This document shows, one piece after another, positions 21,900 through 35,571 of a DNA stretch of 64,000 bases (position 1 is its first letter; the number at the start of each line of letters is the position of its first letter). The stretch covers positions 3,391,824 through 3,455,823 of the forward strand of contig JBAIAA010000009.1 in assembly GCA_037893245.1 (NCBI GenBank), written 5' to 3'. Both the position numbers and the translations under genes were made by a program. A model generated the notes under the pieces. That model did no database searches. It was not told the origin of the DNA and saw only the letters and a program-made list of their open reading frames with translations. The stretch is from Crossaster papposus. Lineage: Eukaryota; Echinodermata; Asteroidea; Velatida; Solasteridae.

Positions 21900-24800
21900 T
21901 CATCATAATCATAATCACAGTAATACTGGCGCTGTTTTGCTGCTGCCACACACACATTTCTGCTCCCTAAATGTCATCTGTTTTGGGCTACTTTCTCTTT
22001 GTTTTTCACTTCAAAATTCGGATCATGTTGAGTTTATGTTTCAGAGCATCTCCTGATCAAGATTGGAGTGATTTTATCGTAATCTTCTAGGTGGATTTTT
22101 GATGTGTTTTTCTTGTACCTGGTTGTGACTTTCCTACATAGAACTTGTGCATCCATTATACACATTAGCCTTTTCGCTTTGTTGGCTATTGGAATGCAAA
22201 TAAGTGCTTTGTGCACCACCAACAGGATATGGTGAACAATAGATATGGATCAGTTCAGTGCCTACAGCCATTGAAATACACCAGGTCCCAGCTGCTTGCA
22301 TTAAGAAGTAAAGCTGTCAAACAAATACCTTTTGATGCTTATTGTGCTTTGAAGGACAATGGCTTGCTACATGTGAGGGGCAGGCGTGGAGGTGCCCACA
22401 TGCATAAATCAAAGCATGTACATGTACATGTACGAAATGTGAAAAGTAAATTGTCATCTGATAATCAAGCTACAACAACATGCAGGCATGAACTTGATGT
22501 TAGGCACTGGAACGTCCACTCTGCATGCAACAAAACTTGCTATGTGGCTGACTATGCTATCGAACATAATGTAGATGTTTTATTCTTGACTGAAACCTGG
22601 CTACGTGAGGGTGATAATGTTATAATAGGTGAACTTAAACCTCCGGGTTACTCATTCTTAAATGTCCCCCCGATCATCCGACGAGGATCATCATGGGGGG
22701 ATAGGGATTCTTTCTAAGAGTGAACTCAATCTGCAACTTGTTCCTGGTATTCTTCCAGATACACTAACCTTTGAACACGCTTTGGTATCCAACACTACAA
22801 GAGACATTCACTTTGTAGTTATCTACAGACCCCCTCCTTCAGCTAAAAATGGCTTACGTACTTCCTCATTCTTATCAGAGTTTGACAACTTTATTGATGC
22901 TGCAAGTCTGCTGCCAGGTATCCTTGTGCTGATGGGTGATATGAATATTCATTTTGATATTCCAGGGAAATCAGACGTGGCTTATGTTCTATCTTCACTC
23001 TCTGCAAATGGTCTTGTACAGAACATCTCGGGGCCAACACACAGGTTGGGACATACACTTGACCCTATCATCACTCGTGTTGATGGTGATAGTTTGATGA
23101 ACTACAAAGTTCACGTCAATCATATCTCTGATCACCACGTGGTATGTGCTTCTCTAAGAGTGTCTCATCCTGAGTTGATATCAACAAAAAAAACATACAG
23201 GAACTTCAAAGACATGGATCACTCTAAATTTGCCTCTGAGCTCGCGGCTAAACTTGATGTTCCTAAAGCTAATAATGGGACTGCTGATGAATGTCCTCTC
23301 AATAAGATCGTATCGGAATTCGACTCTGCCGTCCAGGAGACTCTTGACTCTACTGCTCCCATAAAGACAGTCACCATCAAGGCTCGTCGCAGGCCCAGGT
23401 GGTATAACTCGACAATAGGGGATTCACGCCGTGAACGCCGCCGATGTGAAAGGCGGTGGGGAAAACACAAGACCGATGTGAATTTGAGCGCTTTCCAAGC
23501 TGCAAAACTTCATGTCAAAAAGTGCATCACCATGGCCAAGTGTGAATACTTCACCTGTGCTCTTGAGGAGTGTACTCCAAAGACTGCCTTCCAAGTACTG
23601 AATAGGTTACTGAACACCAATGAAAAGGTTCTTCCTGTACATGACTTGCCAGCTGCATTAGCAGACAGATTTGCCAACTTCTTCACTGATAAAGTCTTGA
23701 AGATTCGGAATGAACTTGATGCCAACGACCCCGATCCAATGTTCACATCTTGCTGTAATCAGGGGATAGGTCTTCGGTTCCGAGAGTTCGCTGAAGTATC
23801 TGAGAGTGAAGTGGAGAATATCATCAAACGTTCATCCTCAAAGAGCTGCTCCCTTGACCCTCTACCAACATGGCTGTTGAAGAAACATCTGAGAGTTGTA
23901 CTTCCTGAACTTGTTCATCTTACGAACCAGGTTCTGTCTAGTGGTGTCTTTCCTACAGATCTCAAAGAGGCGCTAGTGTTACCAGTCATCAAGAAAGCGT
24001 CACTGGATAGAAATGATCTGCGGAGCTATCGCCCTGTATCAAACATACCATTTCGGTCTAAGATTATCGAGCGAATAATGCTTAGACAACTTACTGAGCA
24101 CATCCAGGATAATGGACTTGCTGAGCCTATGCAATCGGCATACAAAGAACACCATAGCACTGAAACAGCACTACTTAAGATTCAGACGGATTTACTTCAA
24201 GCCATTGACAGTCAGAAAGGAGTAATGATGGTGCTGCTTGACTTGTCCGCTGCGTTTGACACAGTGGACCATAAGATTCTGCTGAATCGTCTTGAAGACC
24301 ATTTTGGTATTACAGGTCTCGCTCTCAAGCTTATCCATTCATACCTTGAAGACCGGAACAGCCATGTTCTAATCTCTGGTCAGCTTTCGAAAGCTTGTAG
24401 ATTGCCACATGGAATTCCACAAGGTTCTGTCATCGGACCCTTGTTTTTCACCCTTTACATTCGTCCCATTGGTGATATTCTTCGGGCTCATGGAGTATTA
24501 TTTCACATGTATGCAGATGAAATTCAGATCTACGTGATGTTTGACCCAACTGATCCAGTTGCAATTGATGCTGCACTTGGCAGACTCAATAGCTGTATCA
24601 CTGAAATTCAGCGTTGGATGAATGCAAACAAGCTCAAACTCAACGATGGCAAGACTGAATTCTTTGTCTCTGCTTCACCGCATCATCGGTCATCCCATCT
24701 AATGAACGATGTCAAACTGATGATTGGTGAGAAATCCTTCCAACCATGTAAGTCCATCCGCAATCTGGGAGTAACACTTGAACCATCTGTGAACTTAAGT

Positions 24801-25509
24801 CTTCATGTCAACCTTCTCAGCAGAAGCATCAAGTACCACCTACGTAACCTGTGGAGGGTGAGGCGGTTTATTGATAAGTCAACATGCCACGCTGCGGCAA
24901 GGGCTCTTGTCCTTTCCAGACTAGACTACTGCAACAGTCTCTTCAGTGTTCTCAGCCAGAGGGACCTTGATCGCCTTCAGAGACTCCAAAACTCAGCAGC
25001 AAGGCTTGTCTTCGCTGCTCCTCTTCGGACTCACATACAACCTCTTCGACTTGAACTCCACTGGCTGCCTGTACGACAGAGAATAGCTTTTAAGATCCTA
25101 CTACTGGTCTACAAGTCTCTCAACCACCGATGTCCCCCGTACATAGCTGACTGCTTGGTTCGTCGTCCTCAAGTCCGACATACCCGCTCATCATCATCCA
25201 TCTGGCTCACTCAGCGTCTCTCTAAGAAACGTGCTGGTGAATTGTCTTTTCCATCGGTTGCTGCAAAACTGTGGAACCAACTACCTACTGCTGTGCAGTC
25301 GGCCTCATCTGTTGACCAGTTCAAGAAACTACTCAAGTCACATCTATTCTGCTAGAAATTACTTATTACCAGCCTACATATACTTTACTGATCTCTGAGA
25401 AGTGTCTAACTTTTGTTTTAAGTGGCCCAAACATTGTGGAGCGTGTGTGCAGCGCTTTGTAACTGCAAGGAAAAGGCGCTATATCAAATATCTTTTGGAT
25501 TGGATTTGA
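21900..25509 (+). mobile_element. Near full-length non-LTR retrotransposon (CR1/L2-like), nested
   Basis: It contains an endonuclease/reverse-transcriptase ORF (22211-25355) and a short 3' UTR with AAAAGGCGCTATATC. Both flanks are ATC/ATAATC microsatellite (about 21880-21930 and 25510-25560), so it sits in, or has generated, such a repeat. The exact 5' end is uncertain. No separate ORF1 is visible. It lies within the AACGTTT element, in the orientation opposite to the recombinase gene. Confidence 0.85.
22211..25355 (+). pseudogene. LINE polyprotein: AP endonuclease and reverse transcriptase (one frame break)
   Basis: The frame starts at about 22211 (MHHQQDMVN) and passes through the endonuclease: LFLTETWL, then GDMNIHFD, then ISDHHVV. 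It then runs through the RT: RSYRPVSNIPF, DLSAAFDTVDH, GIPQGSVIGPLFF and the catalytic box, here YADE instead of YADD (about 24509-24520). The thumb and C-terminal LWNQLPTAVQ follow. The frame shifts by one base in the C6 run at 22666-22671, splitting it into a 168-codon and an 897-codon frame. The Asp-to-Glu change hits the second catalytic Asp, so this copy is probably inactive even without the shift. Confidence 0.88.
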
Positions 25510-27506
25510 TAATCATCATCGATCATCATAATCATAATCATCATCATAATCACCATCATTAGGCTACTCAATTTAATCATCAAAATAATAATCATATTAA
25601 ATCATAATATTAAAAAACAATAATTAATTACAATTAGTTTTTATTTGACTTGGACGTAAAGAAAACGTTTTTTAAACGTCCAGAAAAAAATCGTCTTTTT
25701 CAAACGTTTCGTAAACGTTTTGTAAACGTTTTAAAAAAACCTTTGCTTTGGGGCAAATATTAGGTCAAAATTAGATGTTCTCCAAACGTTTTTTAAACGT
25801 TTGTTAAAAATCAAGACGTAGCGGACGTTTAAAAAACGTTTTTTAAACGTTTATTTAGGACGAAGACCTAGCGGGCCTAATTAAACGTTTAAATAACGTT
25901 TTTTAAACGTTTATTTAGGACAAAGACCTAGCGGACCTACTTAAACGTTTAAAAAACGTTTTTTAAACGTTTTGTGTTTGCTGGGGAACAGTTCGACCCC
26001 TCTTGCCAACTATTTCGACAACTCTGAACATCTTGCACAGATGCCGTTCAAGATCAGTCAGCAGGCATTCCCCGTTGACACTAGCTGTTGTGTGCTTCTG
26101 AAAGTCTTCTAGTTTCATCTTTGATACCTCCCCTTGCCTTCTGCGGTTGAACATAATAAGGTGGCACAGTGCGACTTCATTCAATCTCTTCCAAGCTGGT
26201 CCACTTTGTTCGCCCCGAGCATCCTGGACAAGTTCCACTTCTCTGTTGCCAGCTTCATGGAGGAACGCCGACATTTTCACAACATCAGCATTTGTCGGCA
26301 GAATTTTAGGTTTGTTGCGCTTTCCTTGGTACAGTGTTCTGTGTGCATGGGTGGATACACGGTCTCGCCAGGTCAGTTCGCACAACTGCAGAAATTCTTC
26401 AGCGTGTTGCGCTTTTTGCTTTTGGCCAGACTCTAGAGCATTTCCTTTAAGTATGAGTGCACACTTCTTGATGGAATGTCCAATCTTTAAAGCTAGAGAC
26501 GGAACATCATACAACTGCTTGTCTTCATTAAAGCCAGCAATACCGTGAATAGCCTTGATGATATCATTCAGGTAGTGGGGGTGGACAAATAATTCAAGTG
26601 ATGCATTTGGCTGGTGTGTATTCTTGCGGAGTTGTATGACAAGACGACCCAATTCCCGTATCTTGTTTCGGATGTAGCCATGTTGATCTACATCGTGCCC
26701 GAGTTTCGCGTATTCCCGCTTGGCTACTTCCACAATCAAAGTGTCATTCTTGGCCAGCAGAGTCACCTCATCTCTCTTCATCGGAATAAGAACCTGGTTT
26801 AACTGGAAAGACACACCGACAGGTGGAGGCTTTAACAAATCACTCTTGTGAGCAACACGTCTACGCAGAGGAGTTGTGGTAGTGCTACCATGCGAGTGTG
26901 CAGGGAGTACAGGTTTCAGTGGGCACTGGTGACGCCAGAGATCACTTCGCACATAATAGCCATAACAATATATGCACGGTCTGTATGCATGTGGAGCTAC
27001 CTTATGAGGTGAAGGGGGGGGGGGGGGGTGAAGGGGGGGGGGGGTGCTTGCAAAAAAACACTTGATTTATAAATTTGTTTCTGGCTTCTGGGCACCCAGA
27101 GTGAATATTTGGGTTCTGAAAACAAGTTGAGTGTGTGTGAATTACCTCATATGGAGAAGGGAAAACGGCAGGTCCTGTACCAGAATCAGCCTGTGGGCCA
27201 TCATCCCAACTGGAACTGCTTTGTAGACTGTCTGAACCATTTAAGTGCGGACTCAAGAAACTCGGAGTGGCCACCTGGCCTAGAAATCAAATCAAAATCA
27301 CATTTAATTTTAAACAAATAACAATTTCTTTGGGTTATCTCTAAAATATACTATCCATGTTAACACCATCACAAGCAACAACATCCGCCCTTGATGTGCA
27401 ACTTAACTGACGACATACCGGTATTTATCCTCTTCATAAAAAGATATGTAATTCAAATGAGAATTTGTGTCATGTGCATTCATTATATGACTTCTAAGAC
27501 TTCTAA

Positions 27507-27544
27507 GGCACTTAGGGAGACACTAAAATGTCTCCCTAAGTGCC
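27507..27544. other. Perfect 16-bp hairpin, copy B
   Basis: Identical to the hairpin at 10315-10352: GGCACTTAGGGAGACA, loop CTAAAA, reverse complement. It stands in the intron upstream of exon E1. Confidence 0.75.
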
Positions 27545-28964
27545 ACTGTCTCTGTGCTAGTTTGTCTCCACAAGTGCCTATTTGGAAGAATTACGCATTT
27601 CATTTGTATTCTTCCTAACCTGTCTGTTGTTAATTAATGTATTCTATGGTAATTTTCTCACCTGGTGCTCAAATAGGCAGCGTGTCACACCATCAGTGTA
27701 CCGGACGCAGTACTTTCCTGATAAGAAAGCCACAAATTCAACTAATTAAACTTTAAAGGGATTACATGCAATTGGGAGTGGAATGTTGAAAAGTATTTGT
27801 TGTTTACAGATCATATATATTTTTGGTTCTAAAGGGGGGGGGGAGGAATCAAGTTTAGGAAAAATGGCATTGTTTATTTACATGTGGTACATGTCATGGG
27901 GGGATGTAAGAGGGTATACAGCTGTCTTAATTTATGTGTGACAAATGGGATTCTACATTATGGATTACATTTCTTACCTACGGAACCCCTAATGGGACAT
28001 ATGACGAATAGTAATCACCGTGACAAAATAAATTTAGTTTTGGATTTCTTGCCCATGAAATCATTTCGTGCCCACGAAATCATTTCCCGTGCGCTCGAAA
28101 AAAATAATTTCATGAGCTCGAAATAATTTGTGTGCTCGAAATAATTTATTTTTTGTGCGCTTGAAATAATTTCCTGCGCTCGAAATCATTTTGTGCAATT
28201 GTTAGAAATCGGTTAAGTAAATATGTTTTACAGCACGGTCTTGACGCAAGGTTAACGTGAACCCACAAATTACGAGGGCATTCCATTTGTTTTCGTCATA
28301 TGTCCTTTTAGAGGCTCTGCACTTACCTTTGGTGAAGGAGATTATTACGGCAGGATACCATGATGAATCTGGAGGCCACAGTGCGATTACGTTCTCCCCT
28401 TCATGATGCTGGTGATTTGTCAAGGTTCCATCAAGACGACTACTTCGTTTTATGTTTGTTATGGTAGTTCTGTCAGCCACACCTAGACTACACAACAATA
28501 CAACAACAGTATACCATTAAACTGATTAAACTGATAAACTTACAATTAAATATTAATAATTGTGGCTACTTATTTGTTTTATTATTTATACAATAACTAC
28601 AATTAACTATTTCTTGTTCGCACGGTGCTCAACAACTCATGCTTGCGTTGGAAAAATAAAGCAGTTAAATTTGGTTATAACTTCTATATTATTCTGAAAT
28701 TAGTCATATTCACTTCCCATATCATCCTATAGACTAGATTAAGAGATCGAGGCCATGACTACAAATTACATTACAACGTAAATTAGCACGTCATATATGT
28801 CATACTCTGCTACAGTCATACTCATAGCGAGTAACATGCAAGCTTCCAAATACAATAGCTCTACTTACCATTTATTTCAGCTCCAGGGTACACCTAGCTA
28901 GCTGCAAATGACCACGTCTTCGCATAAACTACACTATGCACTTAGGCCAAAACAACGTTATAAT

Positions 28965-31900
28965 AGAGACACTCACCAGCTCGACATGCGAGCCAAAATA
29001 TTGCCAAATTTCTCACTGGAAAAAAACCCAAACTGATAGACTCATGCGTCAGGATACTGGCGGCATAGGCCTATGTGGCAATACACATACACATGTATGT
29101 ATGTATGTATGCACATGTATGTATGCACATACATACACATCAGAAAACATGGCTGCGAATGAGGATAATGTTCTCGACATATATCTGAGCTGCGAACCTC
29201 AACGTTGTTCAAGAATGAAGAGACACTCACCAGCTCGACATCTGAGCCAAAATATTGCCAAATTTCTCAATGGAACAAACCTAAACTGAGAGACTCATGC
29301 GTCAGGACACTAGCGGCATATGCCTATGTGGCAATACACGTGTATATACAAACACATCAGAAAACATGGCTGCGAATAAGGATATTTTTCTCGACATATA
29401 TCTGAGCTGCGAACCTCAACGTTGTTCGAGAATGAAAAGACACTCACCAGCTCGACATCCGAGCCAAAATATTGCCAGATTTCTCACTGGAAAAACAAAC
29501 AAACTGAGAGGCTCATGCGTAAGTATACTGGCGGCATAGGCCTATGTGGCAATACACGTGTACATACATACACATCAGAAAACATGGCTGCGAATGAGGA
29601 TAATGTTCTCGACATATATCTGAGTTGCGAACCTCAACGTTGTTGGAGAATGAAGAAACATTCACCACCTCCACATCTGAGCTAACATATCGCCAACAAT
29701 TCTCACCGGAAGAGACCACAACTTTGAGACTCATGCGTCAGGACACTGGCAGCATAGGCCTATGCGGCAATACACGTGTACACGCATAAACATAAGAAAA
29801 CATGGCTGCGAATGAGAATTTTTTGTCGACATATATCTGAGCTGCGAGCCTCAACGTTGTTCGAGAATGAAGAGACACTCACCAGCTCGACATCCGAGCC
29901 AAAATATTGCAAAATTTCTCACTTGAAAAAAAACAAACTGAGAGACTCATGCGTCAGGATACTGGCGGCATAGGCCTATGTGGCAATACACGTGTACATA
30001 CATACACATCAGAAAACATGGCTGCGAATGAGGATAATGTTCTCGACATATATCTGAGCTGCGAACCTCAACGTTGTTCGAGAATGAAGAGACACTCACC
30101 AGCTCGACATCTGGGCCAAAATATTGCCAAATTTCCCACTGGAACAAACCTAAACTGAGAGACTCATGCGTCAGGACACTGGCGGAATATGCCTATGTGG
30201 CAATACACGTGTACATACAAACACATCAGAAAACATGGCTGCGAATGAGGATAATTTTATGAACTTATATCTGAGCTGCGAACCTCAACGTTGTTCGAGA
30301 ATGGAGAGACACTCACCAGCTCGACATCTGAGCCAAAATATTTCCAAATTTCTCACTGGAAAAACAAACAAACTGAGGGGCTCATGCGTCAGTATACTGG
30401 CGGCATAGGCCTATGTGTCAATACACGTGTACATACATACACATCAGAAAACATGGCTGCGAATGAGGATAATGTTCTCGACATATATCTGAGCTGCGAA
30501 CCTCAACGTTGTTGGAGAATGAAGAGACATTCACCACCTCCACATCTGAGCTAACACATCGCCAAAATTCTCACCGGAAGAGACCAAAACTTTGAGACTC
30601 ATGCGTCAGGACACTGCCGGCATAGGCCTATGAGGCAATACACGTGTACATACATACACATCAGAAAACATGGCTGCGAATGAGGATAATGTTCTCGACA
30701 TATATCTGAGCTGCGAACCTCAACGTTGTTCGAGAATGAAGAGACACTCACCAGCTCGACATCTGCGCCAAAATATTGCCAAATTTCTCAATGGAACAAA
30801 CCTAAACTGAGAGACTCATGCGTCAGGACACTAGCGGCATATGCCTATGTGGCAATACACGTGTACATACAAACACATCAGAAAACATGGCTGCGAATAA
30901 GGATATTTTTCTCGACAAATATCTGAGCTGCAAACCTCAACGTTGTTCGAGAATGAAGAGACACTCACCAGCTCGACATCCGAGCCAAAATATTGCCAAA
31001 TTTCTCACTGGAAAAACAAACAAACTGAGAGGCTCATGCGTCAGTATACTGGCGGCATAGGCCTATGTGGCAATACACGTGTACATACATACACATCAGA
31101 AAACATGGCTGCGAATGAAGATAATGTTCTCGACATATATCTGAGTTGCGAACCTCAACGTTGTTGGAGAATGAAGAAACATTCACCACCTCCACATCTG
31201 AGCTAACATATCGCCAAAAATTCTCACCGGAAGAGACCACAACTTTGAGACTCATGCGTCAGGACACTGGCAGCATAGACCTATGCGGCAATACACATGT
31301 ACACGCATAAACATAAGAAAACATGGCTGCGAATGAGGATAATTTGATGAACTTATATCTGAGCTGCGAACCTCAACGTTGTTCGAAAATGAATAGACAC
31401 TCGCCAGCTCGACATCTGAGCCAAAATATTTCCAAATTTTCACTGAAAAAAACAACCTGTGAGACTAATGCGTCAGGACACTGTCGGCATAGGCCTATGA
31501 GGCAATACACGGGTACATCCATACACATAAGAAAACATGGCTGCGAATGAGGACAATTTTCTCGACATATATCTGGGCTGCGAGCCTCAACGTTGTTCGA
31601 GAATGAAGAGACACTCACCAGATCGACATCTGGGCCAAAATATTGCCAAATTTCTCACTGGAACAAACCTAAACTGAGAGACTCATGCGTCAGGACACTG
31701 GTGGAATATGCCTATGTGGCAATACACGTGTACATACAAACACATCAGAAAACATGGCTGCGAATGAGGATAATTTTATGAACTTATATCTGAGCTGCGA
31801 ACCTCAACGTTGTTCGAGAATGAAGAGACACTCACCAGCTCGACATTTGAGCCAAAATATTGCCAAATTTCTCACTGGAACAAACCTAAACTGAGAGACT

Positions 31901-34900
31901 CATGCGTCAGGACACTGGCGGCATATGCCTATGTGGCACTACACGTGTACATACAAACACATCAGAAAACATGGCTGCGAATGAGGATATTTTTCTCGAC
32001 ATATATCTGAGCTGCGAGCCTCAACGTTGTTCGAGAATGAAGAGACACTCACCAACTCGACATCTGAGCCAAAATATTGCCAAATTTCTCACTGGAACAA
32101 ACCTAAACTGAGAGACTCATGCGTCAGGACACTGGCGGCATATGCCTATGTGGCACTACACGTGTACATGCAAACACATCATAAAACATGGCTGCGAATG
32201 AGGATATTTTTCTCGACATATATCTGAGCTGCGAGCCTCAACGTTGTTCGAGAATGAAGAGACACTCACAAGCTCGACATCCGAGCCAAAATATTGCCAA
32301 ATTTCTCACTGGAAAAAAAACCAAACTGTGAGACTCATGCTTCTGGACACTGGTGACATGATAATGTTCTCGACATGTATCTGATCTGCGAAGCTCAACG
32401 TTGTTCGAGAATGAAGAGACACTCACCAGCTCGACATCTGAGCCAAAATATTGCCAAATTTCTCACTGCAACAAATCTAAACCGAGAGACTCATGCGTCA
32501 GGACACTGGCGGCATATGCCTATGTGGCACTACACGTGTACATACAAACACATCAGAAAACATGGCTGCGAATGAGGATATTTTTCTCGACATATATCTG
32601 AGCTGCGAGCCTCAACGTTGTTCGAGAATATAGAGACACTCACCAGCTCGACATCCGAGCCAAAATATTGCCAACTTTCTCACTGGAAAAAACCCAAACT
32701 GAGAGACTCATGCGTCAGGATACTGGCGGCATAGGCCTATGTGGCAATACACGTGTACATACATACACATCAGAAAACATGGCTGCGAATGAGGATAATG
32801 TTCTCGACATATATCTGAGCTGCGAACCTCAACGTTGTTCGAGAATGAAAAGACATTCACCACCTCCACATCTGAGCTAACATATCGCCAAAATTCTCAC
32901 CGGAAGAGACCAAAACTTTGAGACTCATGCGTCAGGACACTGGCGGCATATGCCTATGTGGCGATACACATGTACATACATACACATCAGAAAAAATGGC
33001 TGCGAATGAGGATAATTCTTTCGACTTATATTTGAGCTGCGAGCCTCCACGCTGTTCGAGAATGAAGAGACACTCACCAGCCTGACATCTGAGCAAAAAT
33101 ATTGTCAAATTTATCACTGGAAAAAATTACAAACTGAGAGACTCATGCGTCAGGATACTGGCGGCATAGGCCTATGAGGCAATACACGGGTACACGCATA
33201 AACATAAGAAAACATGGCTGCGAATGAGGATAATTTTATGAACTTATATCTGAGCTGCGAACCCCAACGTTGTTCGAGAATAAAGAGACACTCGCCAGCT
33301 CGACATCTGAGCCAAAATATTTCCAAATTTCACACTGGAAAAAAAAAAATGTGAGACTCATGCGTCAGGATACTGGCGGCATAGGCCTATGAGGCAATAC
33401 ACGTGTACATACATACACATCAGAAAACATGGCTGCGAATGACGATAATGTTCTCGACATATATCTGAGTTGCGAACCTCAACGTTGTTCGAGAATGAAG
33501 AGACACTCACCAGCTCGACATCCGAGCCAAAATATTGCCAAATTTCTCACTGGAAAAAAACCAAACTGTGAGACCCATGCTTCAGGACACTGGCGGCATC
33601 AGCCTATGCGGCAATACACGTGTACACGCATAAACATAAGAAAACATGGCTGCGAATGAGGATAATTTTATGAACTTATATCTGAGCTGCCAACCTCAAC
33701 GTAGTTCGAGAATGAAGAGACACTCGCCTAACATCTGAGCCAAAATATTGCCAAATTTCTCACTGGAAAAAAAACAAACTCTGAGACCCATGAGTCAGGA
33801 CACTGGCGGCATAGTCCTATGCGGTAATACACGTGTACATACATACACGTAAGAAAACATGGATGCGAATGAGGATATATATTGTATTTGAGATGTGAAC
33901 CTCAACGTTGTTCGAGAATGAAACGACACTCACCAGCTCAACATCTGAGCTAACATATCGCCACAATTCTCACAGGAAGAGACCAAAACTGTGAGACTCA
34001 TGCTTCAGGACACTGGCGGCATAGGCCTATGGGGCAATACACGTGTACATACATACACATAAGAAAACATGGCTGCGAATGAGGACAATTTTCACGACAT
34101 ATATCTGAGCTGCGAACTTCAACGTAGTTCGAGAATGAAGAGACACTCGCCAGCTCGACATCTGAGCCAAAATATTGCCAAATTTATCACTGGAAAAAAC
34201 CCAAACTGAGAGACTTATGCGTCAGGATACTGGCGGCATAGGCCTATGTGACAATACACGTGTACATACAAACACATCAGAAAACATGGCTGTGAATGAG
34301 GATAATGTTCTAGACATATATCTGAGCTGCGGACCTCAACGTTGTTCGAGAAGGAAGAGACACTCACCAGCTCGACATCGGAGCAAAAATATTGCCAAAT
34401 TTCGCACTGGGACAAACCTAAACTGAGAGACTCATGAGTCAGGACACTGGCGGCATATGCCTATGTGTCAATACACGTGTACATACAAACACATCAGAAA
34501 ACATGGCTGCGAATGATGATATTTTTCTCGACATATATCTGAGCTGCGAACCTCAACGTTGTTGGAGAATGAAGAGACATTCACCACCTCCATATCTGAG
34601 CTAACATATCGCCAAAATTCTCACCGGAAAAGACCAAAACTTGGAGACTCATGCGTCAGGACACTGGCGGCATTGGCATATGCGGCAATACACGTGTACA
34701 TACATACACATAAGAAAACATGGCTGCGAATGAGGACAATTTTCACGACATATATCTGAGCTGCGAACCTCAACGTAGTTCGAGAATAAAGAGACACTCG
34801 CCAGCTCGACATCTGAGCCAAAATATTGCCAAATTTATCACTGGAAAAAACCCAAACTGAGAGACTTATGCGTCAGGATACTGGCGGAATAGGCCTATGT

Positions 34901-35571
34901 GACAATACACGTGTACATACAAACACATCAGAAAACATGGCTGTGAATGAGGATAATGTTCTAGACATATATCTGAGCTGCGGACCTCAACGTTGTTCGA
35001 GAAGGAAGAGACACTCACCAGCTCGACATCGGAGCAAAAATATTGCCAAATTTCGCACTGGGACAAACCTAAACTGAGAGACTCATGCGTCAGGACACTG
35101 GCAGGATATGCCTATGTGTCAATACACGTGTACATACAAAACACATCAGAAAACATGGCTGCGAATGATGATATTTTTCTCGACATATATGTGAGCTGCG
35201 AACCTCAACGTTGTTGGAGAATGAAGAGACATTCACCACCTCCACATCTGAGCTAACATATCGCCAAAATTCTCACCGGAAGAGACCAAAACTTGGAGAC
35301 TCATGCGTCAGGACACTGGCGGCATAGGCCTATGCGGCAATACACTTGTACACGCATAAACATAAGAAAACATGGCTGCGAATTAGGATAATTTTATGAA
35401 CTTATATCTGAGCTGCGAACCTCAACGTTGTTCGAGAATGGAGAGACACTCGCCAGCTCGACATCTGAGCCAAAATATTGCCAAATGTCTCACTGGAAAA
35501 AAATAAACTGAGAAACTCATGCGTCAGGATACTGGCGGCATAGGCCTATGTGGCAATACACGTGTACATAC
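28965..35571. repeat. Satellite S1, array 2 (about 217-bp unit, about 30 copies)
   Basis: The same unit and orientation as array 1, with the same two classes. It starts with AGAGACACTCACCAGCTCGAC directly after copy B. One unit near 29085-29130 has an expanded TGTATG microsatellite where others have CATACATACACAT. A block of three units is duplicated in tandem at about 34150-34800 and 34801-35450. One unit near 32340 has lost much of its middle. The right end is cut by the LTR at 35572. Confidence 0.95.

Larger units (their letters stand above)
20577..25985. mobile_element. TIR DNA element built of AACGTTT-type motifs, with nested elements
   Basis: The ends read CCCAGCTAACA and (reverse complement) CCCAGCAAACA. 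The empty site in copy A is TGGAACAG, so GA is duplicated (20575-20576 and 25986-25987). About 1.2 kb of the left and 0.35 kb of the right part consist of irregular repeats of AACGTTTAAAAAAC and GAACGTCTAGAAAACC types. No transposase is seen. It contains a CACTG MITE (20897-21541) and a LINE (about 21900-25509). I cannot assign a superfamily. Confidence 0.8.
18679..28453 (-). pseudogene. Recombinase gene, copy B (split by insertions)
   Basis: Exons by comparison with A: E0 28327-28453, E1 27146-27279, E2 in two pieces (about 26990-25986 and 20576-20144), E3 in two pieces around the SINE (19772-19728 and 19364-19297 region), E4 18932-18679. The break in E2 falls between GKRGRTVP and VLLSNEVV. 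Relative to A this copy keeps sense codons at both of A's stops (LYQGKRNK; SLERGNLPSQ), but the likely start codon is ATA and the first zinc-finger cluster is deleted. It keeps R, R, H and Y of the recombinase core. The gene cannot make a full protein without removal of the insertions. Confidence 0.75.
18445..28964 (-). mobile_element. Tyrosine-recombinase element, copy B (with nested insertions)
   Basis: Nearly identical to copy A end to end, same orientation. Differences: SINE inserted at 19365-19727, a 5.4-kb TIR element at 20577-25985, a deletion at 27006 that removes what corresponds to about 8945-9850 of A, and a shorter G tract and minisatellite. The right flank is satellite S1; the left flank is the spacer X. 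Removing the insertions gives about 4.7 kb of element sequence. Confidence 0.75.
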
